The position numbers were made by a program, and so were the translations under genes. From Telluria antibiotica (lineage in GTDB: Bacteria; Pseudomonadota; Gammaproteobacteria; Burkholderiales; Burkholderiaceae_D), in assembly GCF_011682055.1 (NCBI RefSeq), contig NZ_JAAQOM010000003.1, forward strand, positions 248,001 through 312,000: DNA of 64,000 nucleotides, read 5' to 3'. Shown here piece after piece: positions 18,599-27,449 of this stretch (positions are counted from its first letter, which is position 1; every line of letters starts with the position of its first letter). Under the pieces are notes generated by a model. That model searched no databases. It worked only from the letters and a program-made list of their open reading frames with translations, and had not been told where the DNA came from.

Positions 18599-19264
18599 TC
18601 AGCCGAGCAGGGGGGCGAGAGCGGTGCCGGCCGTCTCGCCGATGTGGACGAGGAAATCCGTCGCCATCGCGGCGCTGAAGCGTTCCGTCTCGGGCGAGCC
18701 GAGCACGAGCAGGCCGAACGCGGTGCCGCCGGCACGCAGCGGCAACAGCACGGTCGAGCGCACGGCGCCCGCGTCGGCCAGCCAGCCGACCGCTTCGAAT
18801 TCCTTGTTCGGGCCGCAGTACGGCGCGCGCAGGCTGCTGGCGAACAGGCGCACGTCTTCGGAGACGTCGCGCGCATACCAGGCATCCGCGTGCTCGGGCG
18901 CGAGCTTCCACAGGCGCAGCGTGGCTTGCGGCACGATGAAATGCTCGACGAGGCCGTCGGCCACGGCGGACGGGAGCTCGGCAGGCACGCGCGTGCGCAG
19001 CAATTGCTGGGTCCAGCCGTGGAAACGGTTGGCGATGGCAGCGTTTTCCTCGGCGTGGCGCACCAGTTCGGACATGCGCAGTTCCAGCGCGCGGTACTTG
19101 TCGCGCATGACTTCCATCTGGCGCTCCTGCAGCGACACCGCGCGGCCCGTCAGCGGGCTCGACAGTTTTACCTCGCCCAGCAGGGCGGCATGCTCCACGA
19201 AGAATTGCGGATGGTCGACCAGGAATTGGGCGATGGCGGTGGAATCCAGTGTTGCGGTGGTCAT
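18599..19264 (-). CDS. DUF484 family protein, xerC partner
   Basis: A 221-residue DUF484 protein: N-terminal helix IAQFLVDHPQFFVEHAALLG, a coiled coil around residues 45-85 and a C-terminal GAF-like domain (STVLLPLRAGGTAFGLLVLG). DUF484 genes usually lie between dapF and xerC, and dapF is indeed 3.3 kb away but separated by a porin and a Sel1 gene. The molecular role is not established. It is read 1 nt before xerC, so the two are almost certainly co-translated. Confidence 0.88.
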   Translation of the reverse strand: MTTATLDSTAIAQFLVDHPQFFVEHAALLGEVKLSSPLTGRAVSLQERQMEVMRDKYRALELRMSELVRHAEENAAIANRFHGWTQQLLRTRVPAELPSAVADGLVEHFIVPQATLRLWKLAPEHADAWYARDVSEDVRLFASSLRAPYCGPNKEFEAVGWLADAGAVRSTVLLPLRAGGTAFGLLVLGSPETERFSAAMATDFLVHIGETAGTALAPLLG

Positions 19265-19357
19265 GTGCGGCTTGCGGGTTGGGTAGACCGTTCATTTTAA
19301 CCGACCGCAATGGCTCGGCGCAGATTTCCTCTTGGCATTGTGTCACCGCAGCATCAC

Positions 19358-19401
19358 CAAAAACAGCAAGGGCGGACCCGGTTGCCCGGGCCCGCCCTTG
19401 C
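19358..19401 (-). terminator. Rho-independent terminator of the porin gene
   Basis: On the minus strand a GC-rich hairpin (stem GCAAGGGCGG with partner at 19366-19375, one inner mismatch) is followed by TGTTTTTGG. It starts 36 nt past the porin stop. Confidence 0.85.
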
Positions 19402-19437
19402 GGTGCGATGCGGCGGGGTTGCCCCCGCGCCGTCAGC

Positions 19438-20517
19438 TTAGAACGAGTGGTTCAGGCCGACGTCGTAGAAGTTCTTCACCGACGAGCCGGCGACGAAGCC
19501 CAGCGTGTCGTACGTGAAGATGTTCGTCTTGCGCGATGCGTCGACGTACAGGTACGTACGCTTCGACAGGCTGTACTCGTAGCCCAGCGAGTACTGGCGG
19601 GTGATCAGGTCGTGCAGGCGGGTGGTCTCTTCTTGCTTCTTCAGACCGAAACCGACCAGCATCTTGCCCGGGCCCATGCCGTAGGTCATACCGATTTCCG
19701 CGCCCTTGACGGTCGGACGGAAGGTGTTGGTGTGCTCTTGATCCTGATGGGAGTAGGTAGCCATCAGTTTCATTTCCGGGCTGACCGAGAACGAACCTGC
19801 AACCGACCACACTTTCGATTCGACGGCGTTGCGCTCGTAAGCGACCATCGCAGCGGCCGGACCGTTGTTATAGGTGCCAGCGATCGAGAACGGGTTGGCC
19901 GAAGCTTGTTGGTTCAGTGCGTAGCTCGCGCCGTTGCCGATACCGGTCAGCTTGCCGCCGTTGGCTTCTTTCGATGCCCACGATGCGTTCACCTGGAAGC
20001 CGTTCGAGACCGGCGAGTTATAGAAGATCGCGTTCGAGATGCGGTTGCTGTTCGGCGAGCCACCGGTGGTGTTCACGTCCAGCGGAGCCGAGTTGAAGCC
20101 GGCGACCGAGATGTCCGTGTAGAAGCCGGCCGGGGACGGCAGGCCGTGCCACGGTTCGAACGAACCGACGATTTCCTGGAACGGGGTCAGGCCACGGCCC
20201 AGACGGACCATACCGAAGTCGCCCTGCAGGCCGACGCGGGTCTGGCCCTGGAACAGCGGACGGCCGCCGTTTTCGTTGGTGCCGGTGTCCGGCTCGTAAC
20301 GCATTTCGACTTGGAACAGTGCCTTCAGGCCGTTGCCCAGGTCTTCCGTGCCCTTGAAGCCCAGGGTGTTGGCGGCGCGCTTGCCGATGTTCAGGGTCTG
20401 GTCCGACTGCTTGGACATGCCGACGTCGACGTTACCGTAGATTTGAACGGCGGTTTGAGCTTGTGCAACACCGGCGAAGGCGCCCAGCAGAGCGGCTGCC
20501 ACGAGGGTTTTTTTCAT
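19438..20517 (-). CDS. General porin of the Burkholderiales type (Gram_porin_4)
   Basis: A 359-residue outer-membrane protein: signal peptide MKKTLVAAALLGAFAGVAQA, then QTAVQIYGNVDVGM, alternating beta strands, a long loop 3 with FEPWHG, and a terminal Phe (NHSF) recognised by the BAM machinery. It resembles the OmpC-like trimeric porins of Bordetella, Burkholderia and Massilia. Codons are more C-ending and regular than in its neighbours, consistent with high expression. It is monocistronic with its own terminator. Upstream a minus-strand TTGACA at 20640-20635 is a candidate -35, but its -10 is weak. Confidence 0.93.
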   Translation of the reverse strand: MKKTLVAAALLGAFAGVAQAQTAVQIYGNVDVGMSKQSDQTLNIGKRAANTLGFKGTEDLGNGLKALFQVEMRYEPDTGTNENGGRPLFQGQTRVGLQGDFGMVRLGRGLTPFQEIVGSFEPWHGLPSPAGFYTDISVAGFNSAPLDVNTTGGSPNSNRISNAIFYNSPVSNGFQVNASWASKEANGGKLTGIGNGASYALNQQASANPFSIAGTYNNGPAAAMVAYERNAVESKVWSVAGSFSVSPEMKLMATYSHQDQEHTNTFRPTVKGAEIGMTYGMGPGKMLVGFGLKKQEETTRLHDLITRQYSLGYEYSLSKRTYLYVDASRKTNIFTYDTLGFVAGSSVKNFYDVGLNHSF

Positions 20518-20999
20518 CTATTTTTATCCTAAAAAGTGAATCGAAGGAATCCAGAGAGCATTGAGATTTTTATTAGTTGCTGAACACTCGGATGTGTGAA
20601 CCTTAAATGCTTAATGCGTCAAGATTGTCTGATTTGTCAATTATGACTGTTGCACTTGGTCGAAAGCCAATAAATCCAATCGTGCTGTTGTATTTTCGAA
20701 ACGCATGACCTCGCAACCGGGGCGTACCTTAAGCCTCGTTTAAGTTTCCAGGCGTCATCATTCGGTCCCCGTACCACGGCAGGGTTTGTGCGGGCTCAAA
20801 GGCCATTGGAATCGCAGGCGAATCGCGCCGACGCGGCTTTAGACTCTGGCCCATCCGACGTCCATTGTTACCGCAGTGCGCGCCGCGTGAGCTCATCGGT
20901 AGCGCATCGTAATCGATCTTGCGCGCATCTGCATGTATTTATGTGCGTAAATATGTTGCGTACATGTCTCAGGCGTCTCTAACATCCAGAAAATGAACG
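20518..20999. other. 482-nt intergenic region, divergent promoters
   Basis: No credible gene is present: a 64-codon frame at 20788-20982 lacks a ribosome site and any domain character. The 250 nt next to the porin are AT-rich and must contain its promoter and leader. The TTGACA noted above is the only strong hexamer. The half next to the Sel1 gene shows no clear promoter or terminator. Confidence 0.6.
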
Positions 21000-22571
21000 A
21001 TGGCAAATCGTGAAGAACTGGCAGTCATCCGCGGTGCACGCGCGGGACGCGCCGAATCGCAACTGGCCCTGGGCCGGCTCTACCTGTTCGGCAGTGCGGG
21101 ATTGCCGAAGAGCCTGCCCACGGCCCTCCATTGGCTCGACCGTGCTGCGCAGCAAGGGTGCGAGGAAGCATGGCAATTGATCGGGAACCATATCCCGGTC
21201 GACCTTGCGCGTGACAGTCCGCAATCCGTGACCGATTGGTACGAGCGGGCGTACGACGGCGGGCTCGTGCGTGCGGGACTCGTGTATGCCCAGCTGGTGC
21301 TGGGCGCGGCGCGCGACGGCGACGGCGTGCCGGTCCAGCGCGCCAAGGCGCTGCGCGCGCTGGAAGACGCGGCCCGGGCAGGGTTCCCGGAAGCGCAGTG
21401 GCTGCTTGCGCGCGCGCATGGCGCGGCGACGCCCGAGGCGGACGAGCCGGCGGTCCACGCCCCAGCAGCCAGTCCGGCCGGGCAGCGCTGGCTGCGCCAG
21501 GCGGCCGACAGCGGCGTCGGCGCCGCGCAGTTCGCGCTGCTGGAACAGGACTGGAATGCGCAGCGCTGGGGCGCCTGGCTGGCCCGTGCGCTGCCGCGCG
21601 CGCGCGCCCTGGCCGGTTCCGATGCCGCGCAGGATCATACGGCGGCGCGGCTCGCGCCGGACGAAGTGCTGCTGCTGTCGCGCTGCGCCCGGCTCGTCGA
21701 GGCGAACGAGGTGCCGCACGACGTCGGCGAGGAGGAATTGCTCAGGTTCTGGGAATGCGCCGCGGCCGAGAACGACCGCCATGCACAGTTCGCGCTGGGC
21801 CTGTGGTGCGCGCGCATGCGCGTCGACGGCAAACGCGTGCCCGGCAGCCATGGCGCAGCCAACTTCAAGAAGGCTGTGCGCTGGCTGACGCAGGCGGGCG
21901 AGCAGGGCCTGGCGGAAGCGTGGTATGCGCTGTCGCGCATTTATATCAAGCCGGAATTCTCGCAGCGTAATGTCGTGGAGGCGCAGAAATACCTGGAGCG
22001 CGCGGCGGAGATGGGCTATCGCGACGCCCAGTTCGAATGCGGGAACGCGGCATGGCGCGCGCGCCGCGAGAACGAGAACAACGACGTGCGTGCGCTGTTC
22101 TGGCTGCAGAAGGCGGCCGTGCAGGGTTGCCCGAAGGCCGCGGCCGCCCTGCGCAAGCTGGCGCCGCGCCAGCCCGGCGCCTGGCCGCACCTCGACCCGC
22201 TGCTCGTGGGGCGCGACCTGACGGCGTATCCGCTGCTGGCCGCGCGCCTGGAGCTGGCCGTGGCATTCGGCTTGAGCCGGGCCGAGGCCCTGTTGCTGGA
22301 CATCCGCGGCGCCGACCGCGGCCACTGCCTCGTGATCGACATCCGCGCCAGCTACGGGCGCAGCCGGCGCCGCCTGATCTCGGTGGATACGGCACAGGAA
22401 CGCCAGCTGCTCGACCGTGTCGGGCTCGTGTTCGACAACGTCGATTGCGGTCCCGGCGGTCCGGAAGGGAATTATCGCCAGCGCCTGTACCGATTGCGCA
22501 GCCTGTTGCCCGACGCTGAGGCTGGCAGCCAGGACGGTGCGGAGGATGGCGATTACTCGCTGGCCGCCTGA
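21000..22571 (+). CDS. Sel1/TPR-like repeat protein with extra C-terminal domain
   Basis: A 523-residue protein made of Sel1-type helical repeats (for example AESQLALGRLYLFGSAG, AALHWLDRAAQQGCEEAW-like units and AEAWYALSRIYIKPEF), extending to about residue 395. The last 120 residues are different: LSRAEALLLDIRGADRG, then VIDIRASYGRSRRRLI. Sel1 repeats mediate protein contacts. No signal peptide or membrane helix is visible, so it is probably cytoplasmic. ATG 21000 is used; there is no strong Shine-Dalgarno. Function unknown. Confidence 0.82.
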   Translation: MANREELAVIRGARAGRAESQLALGRLYLFGSAGLPKSLPTALHWLDRAAQQGCEEAWQLIGNHIPVDLARDSPQSVTDWYERAYDGGLVRAGLVYAQLVLGAARDGDGVPVQRAKALRALEDAARAGFPEAQWLLARAHGAATPEADEPAVHAPAASPAGQRWLRQAADSGVGAAQFALLEQDWNAQRWGAWLARALPRARALAGSDAAQDHTAARLAPDEVLLLSRCARLVEANEVPHDVGEEELLRFWECAAAENDRHAQFALGLWCARMRVDGKRVPGSHGAANFKKAVRWLTQAGEQGLAEAWYALSRIYIKPEFSQRNVVEAQKYLERAAEMGYRDAQFECGNAAWRARRENENNDVRALFWLQKAAVQGCPKAAAALRKLAPRQPGAWPHLDPLLVGRDLTAYPLLAARLELAVAFGLSRAEALLLDIRGADRGHCLVIDIRASYGRSRRRLISVDTAQERQLLDRVGLVFDNVDCGPGGPEGNYRQRLYRLRSLLPDAEAGSQDGAEDGDYSLAA

Positions 22572-22592
22572 GTGCAGGCGGCCATCTCCCGG

Positions 22593-23456
22593 TCAGATCT
22601 CGATTTCGCCTTCGAATACCGTCTCGGCCGGGCCACTCATATAGACGGGCTGGCCTTCGCCGGCCCAGTTGATGGTCAGCTTGCCGCCCCGTGCCTGCAC
22701 CTGCACGGGCGCATCCAGCAGGCCGCGGCGGATGCCGGCCACGACGGCGGCGCACGCGCCGGTGCCGCAGGCCAGGGTCTCGCCGGCGCCCCGTTCGTAG
22801 ACGCGCAGCTTGACGTGGTTGCGGTCCACGATCTGCAGGAAGCCGGCATTCACGCGGCGGGGGAAGCGCGGGTGGTGCTCGATCTGCGGCCCCGTCTCGA
22901 GTACGGGCGCGGCGTCGACGTCGGCGACGACCTGCACCGCGTGCGGATTGCCCATCGACACCGTCGACACGAGCACGGTCTGCTCCTCGCCCTTGACGGC
23001 GACCGTCAGCGGCCACAGCGTATCGCGGCCTTCCGTTACGCCTTCCAGGCCCGCGGCGTCGAACGGGACCCGGGCCGGTTCCAGGATCGGGGCGCCCATG
23101 TCGACGGTGACGCTGCCATCGTCTTCCAGGCGCGGCGTGATGATGCCGCTCATCGTCTCGACGCGGATGCTGCGTTGATCGGTCAGGCCCTTGTCGCTGA
23201 CGAAGCGCACGAACGCGCGCGAACCGTTGCCGCACTGCTCGACTTCGCTGCCGTCATTGTTATAGATGCGGTAGCGGAAATCGCTGTCTGCCGTGGCCGG
23301 GCGCTCGACGATCAGGATCTGGTCGGCGCCGACGCCGAAACGGCGGTCGGCCAGGCGGCGCCATTGTTCCGGACCCAGGTCGAGTTGCTGGTTGATCGCA
23401 TCGATCACGACGAAATCGTTGCCGGCGCCGTGCATCTTGGTGAACTTGAGTTTCAT
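22593..23456 (-). CDS. dapF: Diaminopimelate epimerase
   Basis: A 287-residue enzyme that interconverts LL- and meso-diaminopimelate for lysine and peptidoglycan. It shows [12 protein letters not shown] at the N-terminus and the two catalytic cysteines, Cys75 ([10 protein letters not shown]) and Cys230 ([10 protein letters not shown]). The ATG at 23456 is the standard N-terminus ([10 protein letters not shown]); a longer open frame extends into the acyltransferase gene and is not coding. It sits 11 nt after the acyltransferase stop, so the three minus-strand genes form one operon. Confidence 0.97.
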   Translation of the reverse strand: MKLKFTKMHGAGNDFVVIDAINQQLDLGPEQWRRLADRRFGVGADQILIVERPATADSDFRYRIYNNDGSEVEQCGNGSRAFVRFVSDKGLTDQRSIRVETMSGIITPRLEDDGSVTVDMGAPILEPARVPFDAAGLEGVTEGRDTLWPLTVAVKGEEQTVLVSTVSMGNPHAVQVVADVDAAPVLETGPQIEHHPRFPRRVNAGFLQIVDRNHVKLRVYERGAGETLACGTGACAAVVAGIRRGLLDAPVQVQARGGKLTINWAGEGQPVYMSGPAETVFEGEIEI

Positions 23457-23467
23457 GGTATTCGTAA

Positions 23468-24331
23468 TTAATCGTAGAACGAGGGCTCGCCGGGCGGCCG
23501 GGTCTTGAAGCGTTTGTGCGTCCAGAAATACTCGGCCGGATGTTCGCGCACGCGGTCCTCGATGAAGGCGTTCATGCGGCGGGTAGCGGCGATGATGTCG
23601 TCGCCCGGGTAATCCTCCCATGCTGGATAGAACTCTACCTTGTATCCCTTATAGTTGGGCAGGAAAGTTGCCACGAGCGGGATCACTTTCGCGCCGGTCG
23701 CGCCCGCCAGGCGGCCCATGGCCGTCAAGGTGGCGGCCGGGATGCCGAAGAACGGGACGAAGGCCGCATCCTTCTCGCCGAAATCCATGTCCGGCAGCAT
23801 GTAATAAGGAATGCCCTCGCGCAGCGCGCGGATGATGGGCTTGATGCCGTCGCCACGCGTGAACAGGCGCACGGGGCCGTAGCGCTCGCGACCATAACGC
23901 AACAAATCGTCGAATGCCTTGTTCTTTTGCGGCGAATACATGGTCGACAACGGCATCACGCGCGCCGCCACGCCGCCTACGTCCAGGCAGACGAAGTGGG
24001 GGCAGAACAGGATGGTCGGACCACTCTCCATCTGCGCCTTCGGCACGGCGGGGACGACTTCGATCAGGCCGTGGATGCGTTCGAACGGCGCCCACCAGAT
24101 CAGCGACCGTTCCAGGATACTGCGCGAATACGCCATGAAGTGGCGCTTGGCGATGTCGACCCGCTCCGCCTCGCTGAGTTCCGGCATGCACAGGCGCAGA
24201 TTGATCAGTGCGATCTTGCGCCGCTTGGGGATCGCGTAATACATCAGCCAGCCGACGGCGTTGCCGATGCGGCCGAGGACAGGCAGCGGCAGGAAGTGCA
24301 GCAGCCACAACAGGAAAATCAGGAACCTCAT
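23468..24331 (-). CDS. LpxL/HtrB-type lipid A late acyltransferase
   Basis: A 287-residue membrane-anchored acyltransferase with an N-terminal hydrophobic segment ([18 protein letters not shown]) and the H-x4-D catalytic motif (HFVCLD). A PDMDFG segment follows in the substrate region. Enzymes of this family transfer a secondary acyl chain to Kdo-lipid A at the inner membrane. Its start overlaps the preceding paralogue by 4 nt. Which acyl position it serves cannot be told from sequence. Confidence 0.9.
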   Translation of the reverse strand: MRFLIFLLWLLHFLPLPVLGRIGNAVGWLMYYAIPKRRKIALINLRLCMPELSEAERVDIAKRHFMAYSRSILERSLIWWAPFERIHGLIEVVPAVPKAQMESGPTILFCPHFVCLDVGGVAARVMPLSTMYSPQKNKAFDDLLRYGRERYGPVRLFTRGDGIKPIIRALREGIPYYMLPDMDFGEKDAAFVPFFGIPAATLTAMGRLAGATGAKVIPLVATFLPNYKGYKVEFYPAWEDYPGDDIIAATRRMNAFIEDRVREHPAEYFWTHKRFKTRPPGEPSFYD

Positions 24332-25179
24332 GCGACGGTCTCGGCGTGCGGTGCTTCAACGCCTTGCGGCTTCTTGTAGCGGTTGTAACTCCAGAAATAC
24401 TGGGCGGGGCAGAAGGCGATGAGTTTTTCCATCTGGCGATTGATGGCCGCGGCCTGCTGGGCGGCGTCGCCTTCCAGCGAACCGTCGAACGGCACGAAAC
24501 GGATGGCGAAGCCGCGGCCGCGCGGCAGGCGCTCCGCGTACACGGTGAGGATGTCGGCCTTGCCCAGCTGCGCCAGCTTGGCGGGCAAGGTCATCGTATA
24601 GGCGTCGCGTCCGAAGAACGGCGCCCATACGCCTTCCCCTTCCTGCGGCACCTGGTCCGGCAGGACGCCGACGGGCTGGCCGCCGCGCAGCGCCTTGACG
24701 AGCATGCGCACGCCCGACAGGGTGGCCGGCGCCAGATGCATGTGCTGGCGCGCGCGTGCGCCCTCGACGAGAGGCTTCAGGGCGCTCTGGCGGGGCGGCC
24801 GGTACATCACGGTCAGTTCCACGCGCAGCGAAACCTGCTGCGCCGTCAGTTCGAAGCAGCCCAGGTGCGGCGTCAGGAAGACGATGCCGCGGCCGGCGTC
24901 GAGCTGGCGCTGGACCAGTTCCCAGTTTTCCATGGTGACGTGGCGCGTGACGCGGTCCTGCGGCGCGCACCAGACGAACGGCAGTTCGGCGATGGCCTTG
25001 CCCGATTCGGCGATCGCGGCGCGCAGGTGGCCGCCGTAGCCGGCCTGTTCGAGGTTCTCGCGCAGGCGGCGGCGGTGCGATGGGGATGCCAGGTAGACAA
25101 TCCAGCCGAGCGCCGCACCGAGCGCATGCAGCACGCGCAGCGGTAAAAACGACAGTATCCGAAACAAAAAGACGAGCAT
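24328..25179 (-). CDS. Second LpxL/HtrB-family acyltransferase
   Basis: A 283-residue paralogue of the downstream gene, with the same N-terminal membrane anchor (LFRILSFLPLRVLHALG). Its motif is H-x4-E (HLGCFE), as in many lysophospholipid/lipid A acyltransferases, and the second motif is LPDQVP. Two tandem copies suggest that each adds one secondary chain. It is the first gene of the minus-strand operon with dapF and is divergent from metK across 179 nt. Confidence 0.9.
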   Translation of the reverse strand: MLVFLFRILSFLPLRVLHALGAALGWIVYLASPSHRRRLRENLEQAGYGGHLRAAIAESGKAIAELPFVWCAPQDRVTRHVTMENWELVQRQLDAGRGIVFLTPHLGCFELTAQQVSLRVELTVMYRPPRQSALKPLVEGARARQHMHLAPATLSGVRMLVKALRGGQPVGVLPDQVPQEGEGVWAPFFGRDAYTMTLPAKLAQLGKADILTVYAERLPRGRGFAIRFVPFDGSLEGDAAQQAAAINRQMEKLIAFCPAQYFWSYNRYKKPQGVEAPHAETVA

Positions 25180-25358
25180 TTATTGATTTAGGGTAGAGAA
25201 GCGACGGGTTGCTATGCCAGAATTTTTTGAGGAGCGTAAAATACCACTTTGTAGCATCCGCGGAGTTAATGACAACTTGCGAAGCGGAATATAAATCTCG
25301 CTAAAGCGTCGCAGGCCTTGGTGCTGCGGCAATTTTCATCACAGTATCAGGAGCCTCA
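25180..25358 (+). promoter_or_regulatory. metK upstream region, possible structured leader
   Basis: This gap serves divergent genes. On the + strand TAAAAT (25237-25242) and TATAAA (25290-25295) are -10-like, but neither has a good -35. Small hairpins are possible, such as CGCAG (25310-25314) with CTGCG (25324-25328). A fragment GAGGAGCGTAAAA resembles the first strand of an SAH riboswitch, but the rest of that fold is missing, so no riboswitch is called. Confidence 0.4.
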
Positions 25359-26528
25359 ATGTCTTCCAACGACTACCTCTTCACGTCCGAATCCGTTTCG
25401 GAAGGCCACCCGGACAAGGTCGCCGACCAGATTTCCGATGCCATCCTCGACGCCATCCTCGAGCAAGACCCGCGCGCGCGCGTGGCTGCCGAGACCCTGT
25501 GCAACACGGGTCTGGTGGTGCTGGCGGGGGAAATCACGACGCACGCAAACGTCGATTATATTCAAGTTGCACGCAATACCATCAAGCGCATCGGTTACGA
25601 CAACACCGACTTCGGCATCGACTACAAGGGTTGCGCCGTGCTGGTCGCCTACGACAAGCAGTCGCCGGACATCGCCCAGGGCGTCGACGAAGGTGCAGGT
25701 ATCGACCTCGACCAGGGTGCCGGCGACCAGGGCCTGATGTTCGGCTACGCCTGCGACGAGACGCCGGAACTGATGCCCGCTGCGATCTATTACGCGCACC
25801 GCCTCGTCGAGCGCCAGTCGCAGCTGCGCAAGGACGGCCGCCTGCCGTGGCTGCGCCCGGATGCCAAGTCGCAGGTCACGCTGCGCTACGTCAACGGCCG
25901 TCCGGTCTCGGTGAACACCGTCGTGCTGTCGACGCAGCACGCACCGGAAATCAGCCACAGCCAGATCGAGGAAGCGGTGATCGAGGAGATCATCAAGCCC
26001 GTGCTGCCGCGCGAATGGCTGCAGGACACCCGCTACCTCGTCAACCCGACGGGCCGCTTCGTCATCGGCGGTCCGCAGGGCGACTGCGGCCTGACGGGCC
26101 GCAAGATCATCGTCGACACGTACGGCGGCGCCGCACCGCACGGCGGCGGCGCATTCTCCGGCAAGGACCCGTCCAAGGTCGACCGCTCGGCCGCCTACGC
26201 CGCCCGCTACGTCGCCAAGAACGTCGTCGCCGCCGGCCTCGCGCGCCAGTGCCAGGTGCAAGTCAGCTACGCGATCGGCGTGGCCCGTCCGATCAACATC
26301 ACCGTGTACACGGAAGGCACGGGCGTGATTTCGGACGAGAAGATCGCCGAACTGGTGATGGAACACTTCGACCTGCGCCCGAAAGGCATCGTGCAGATGC
26401 TCGACCTGCTGCGTCCGATCTACACGAAGTCGGCCGCCTACGGCCACTTCGGCCGCGAAGAGCCGGAATTCACGTGGGAACGCACGGACAAGGCCGCGCT
26501 GCTGCGCGCGGAAGCCGGCCTGGCGTAA
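25359..26528 (+). CDS. metK: S-adenosylmethionine synthetase
   Basis: A 389-residue enzyme making S-adenosylmethionine from methionine and ATP. The N-terminal [19 protein letters not shown] at residues 120-125 and [19 protein letters not shown] mark the ATP and phosphate sites. A GGAG Shine-Dalgarno precedes the ATG. It supplies the SAM whose by-product is handled by the ahcY-metF operon 1 kb downstream. It ends in its own terminator. Confidence 0.98.
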   Translation: MSSNDYLFTSESVSEGHPDKVADQISDAILDAILEQDPRARVAAETLCNTGLVVLAGEITTHANVDYIQVARNTIKRIGYDNTDFGIDYKGCAVLVAYDKQSPDIAQGVDEGAGIDLDQGAGDQGLMFGYACDETPELMPAAIYYAHRLVERQSQLRKDGRLPWLRPDAKSQVTLRYVNGRPVSVNTVVLSTQHAPEISHSQIEEAVIEEIIKPVLPREWLQDTRYLVNPTGRFVIGGPQGDCGLTGRKIIVDTYGGAAPHGGGAFSGKDPSKVDRSAAYAARYVAKNVVAAGLARQCQVQVSYAIGVARPINITVYTEGTGVISDEKIAELVMEHFDLRPKGIVQMLDLLRPIYTKSAAYGHFGREEPEFTWERTDKAALLRAEAGLA

Positions 26529-26544
26529 GCGCCTGCGCCTGACG

Positions 26545-26576
26545 AAAAATGCGCCTACCCGGGCGCATTTTTTTTC
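26545..26576 (+). terminator. Rho-independent terminator of metK, bidirectional
   Basis: ATGCGCC and GGCGCAT form a 7-bp stem around TACCCG, flanked by A5 on the left and T8 on the right, so the hairpin can stop transcription on both strands. It separates metK from the convergent hypothetical gene. Confidence 0.92.
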
Positions 26577-26602
26577 GGCGCTTATTTTTCGACGCTTATC
26601 GT

Positions 26603-27205
26603 TCAGGTACCGTCGTACGCCTTGAGGAACGCCAGCACCTCGCGGATGTCGTCCGCCGTGGCCTTGCTGCTGATCCAGAAGACGTCGCGATCGTCCCAGC
26701 GGATGTCCGCCTTGCAGCGCTTGAGGAGCGCGTCGCCGAAATGATCCATGTCGAACACGTCGCCGAGCTTGTGCGCACGTGGCGGCATCGAGCAGAAGAC
26801 GAGCCGGAAGCTGCGGTCGGGCATTTGCCGGATCAGGGGTTCGGCTTGCGCGTCGAAGCCGTGCGCATGCGCTTCGCCCGTCGCGGCCGATGTGCTGCGG
26901 GTCACGACGGCGTAATCAAGGCTCTCCATGTCGCCGCCACGCTTGTTGACGTAGATCTGGATGCTGTTGTGGAGCCGCGTCTGCACGACACGGCCGTCCG
27001 GCGCGCGCATCGCCGTCCCGATGTCGGCGCCCGAGTGGACGAGGTCGAAGAACTGTTTTTTCACCGGATGAATTCGTGCCAGGATTTCGCCATGGTCCGT
27101 TGCCAGGTCGCACACGGCGCTGAACATCGACTCGACGATCATCGGACGGCCGTTGTCGCGCAAGACCATATTGTCGCAGACGAGTTGATACGTGGCGGCG
27201 CCCAT
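26603..27205 (-). CDS. Hypothetical protein, 200 residues
   Basis: No family is recognised. The protein is soluble-looking with no signal peptide or membrane helix, and mixed alpha/beta character (SIQIYVNKRGGDMESLDYAV, then SFRLVFCSMPP). The ATG at 27205 was chosen because a GGGGAAAG Shine-Dalgarno precedes it and a near-consensus sigma-70 promoter lies just upstream. An in-frame opening 40 residues longer would run through that promoter. It is divergent from the SAH riboswitch operon and convergent with metK, so it may belong to the same regulon, but that is only context. Confidence 0.7.
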   Translation of the reverse strand: MGAATYQLVCDNMVLRDNGRPMIVESMFSAVCDLATDHGEILARIHPVKKQFFDLVHSGADIGTAMRAPDGRVVQTRLHNSIQIYVNKRGGDMESLDYAVVTRSTSAATGEAHAHGFDAQAEPLIRQMPDRSFRLVFCSMPPRAHKLGDVFDMDHFGDALLKRCKADIRWDDRDVFWISSKATADDIREVLAFLKAYDGT

Positions 27206-27230
27206 GCTTTCCCCAGGGAAATATGAAGAA

Positions 27231-27259
27231 ATGTTAAGAGTAGTCAAATATATTGTCAA
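27231..27259 (-). promoter_or_regulatory. Sigma-70 promoter for the 200-residue hypothetical gene
   Basis: On the minus strand TTGACA (27259-27254), a 17-nt spacer and TAACAT (27236-27231) lie about 26 nt from the ATG. The -35 is a perfect consensus match and the spacing is optimal. It is the best sigma-70 promoter in the window. Confidence 0.8.
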
Positions 27260-27282
27260 CGAGTTATCCGAACCCTGGGCGT

Positions 27283-27297
27283 TGTCAACGATTGACA
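27283..27297. promoter_or_regulatory. Perfect palindrome TGTCAA-CGA-TTGACA, possible operator
   Basis: A perfect 6-bp inverted repeat with a 3-nt centre. The 10-mer TTGTCAACGA occurs here (27282-27291) and again at 27253-27262, where it covers the -35 of the divergent promoter, 29 nt apart. Two spaced copies between divergent genes look like binding sites for a regulator. The protein is unknown. Confidence 0.45.
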
Positions 27298-27337
27298 TCG
27301 GTTCCGTGGGCCGACGAGTGCGCACGCGGGCCCGTCG

Positions 27338-27346
27338 TGCTACACT
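27338..27346 (+). promoter_or_regulatory. Extended -10 element for the ahcY transcript
   Basis: TGC followed by TACACT (27341-27346) gives an extended -10. Transcription from it would begin near 27353, exactly at the 5' edge of the riboswitch. No good -35 is present, which extended -10 promoters can tolerate. Confidence 0.45.
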
Positions 27347-27353
27347 TGTCAGT

Positions 27354-27420
27354 TCCGAGGAGCGTTGCGACGAAAGAATCTCTTTCGCCAGGCTCGGATA
27401 TCAACACCGCGCTCACGTTA
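27354..27420 (+). promoter_or_regulatory. S-adenosylhomocysteine (SAH) riboswitch
   Basis: The region folds as an SAH riboswitch. TCCGAG (27354-27359) pairs with CTCGGA (27393-27398) to form P1, CGAAAG and CTTTCG (27371-27387) make the inner hairpin, and GAGCG (27360-27364) pairs with CGCTC (27410-27414) as the pseudoknot. The conserved GAGGAGCGTTGCGACG, CCAGGCTCGG and GCTCACG strings are all present. SAH riboswitches turn genes on when SAH builds up, and ahcY, which destroys SAH, is the classic target. The ahcY ribosome site lies 18 nt downstream. Confidence 0.92.
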
Positions 27421-27449
27421 CTTTTTTCTTAATTTGAAAGGAGGGCGTG

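Noticed and set aside
20788..20982. 64-codon frame in the porin/Sel1 intergenic region
   Set aside because: No ribosome site, no domain and composition like non-coding DNA.
25180..25358. A known SAM riboswitch ahead of metK
   Set aside because: Only a GAGGAGCG fragment resembles the SAH class; the helices and conserved core of SAM or SAH classes are missing.
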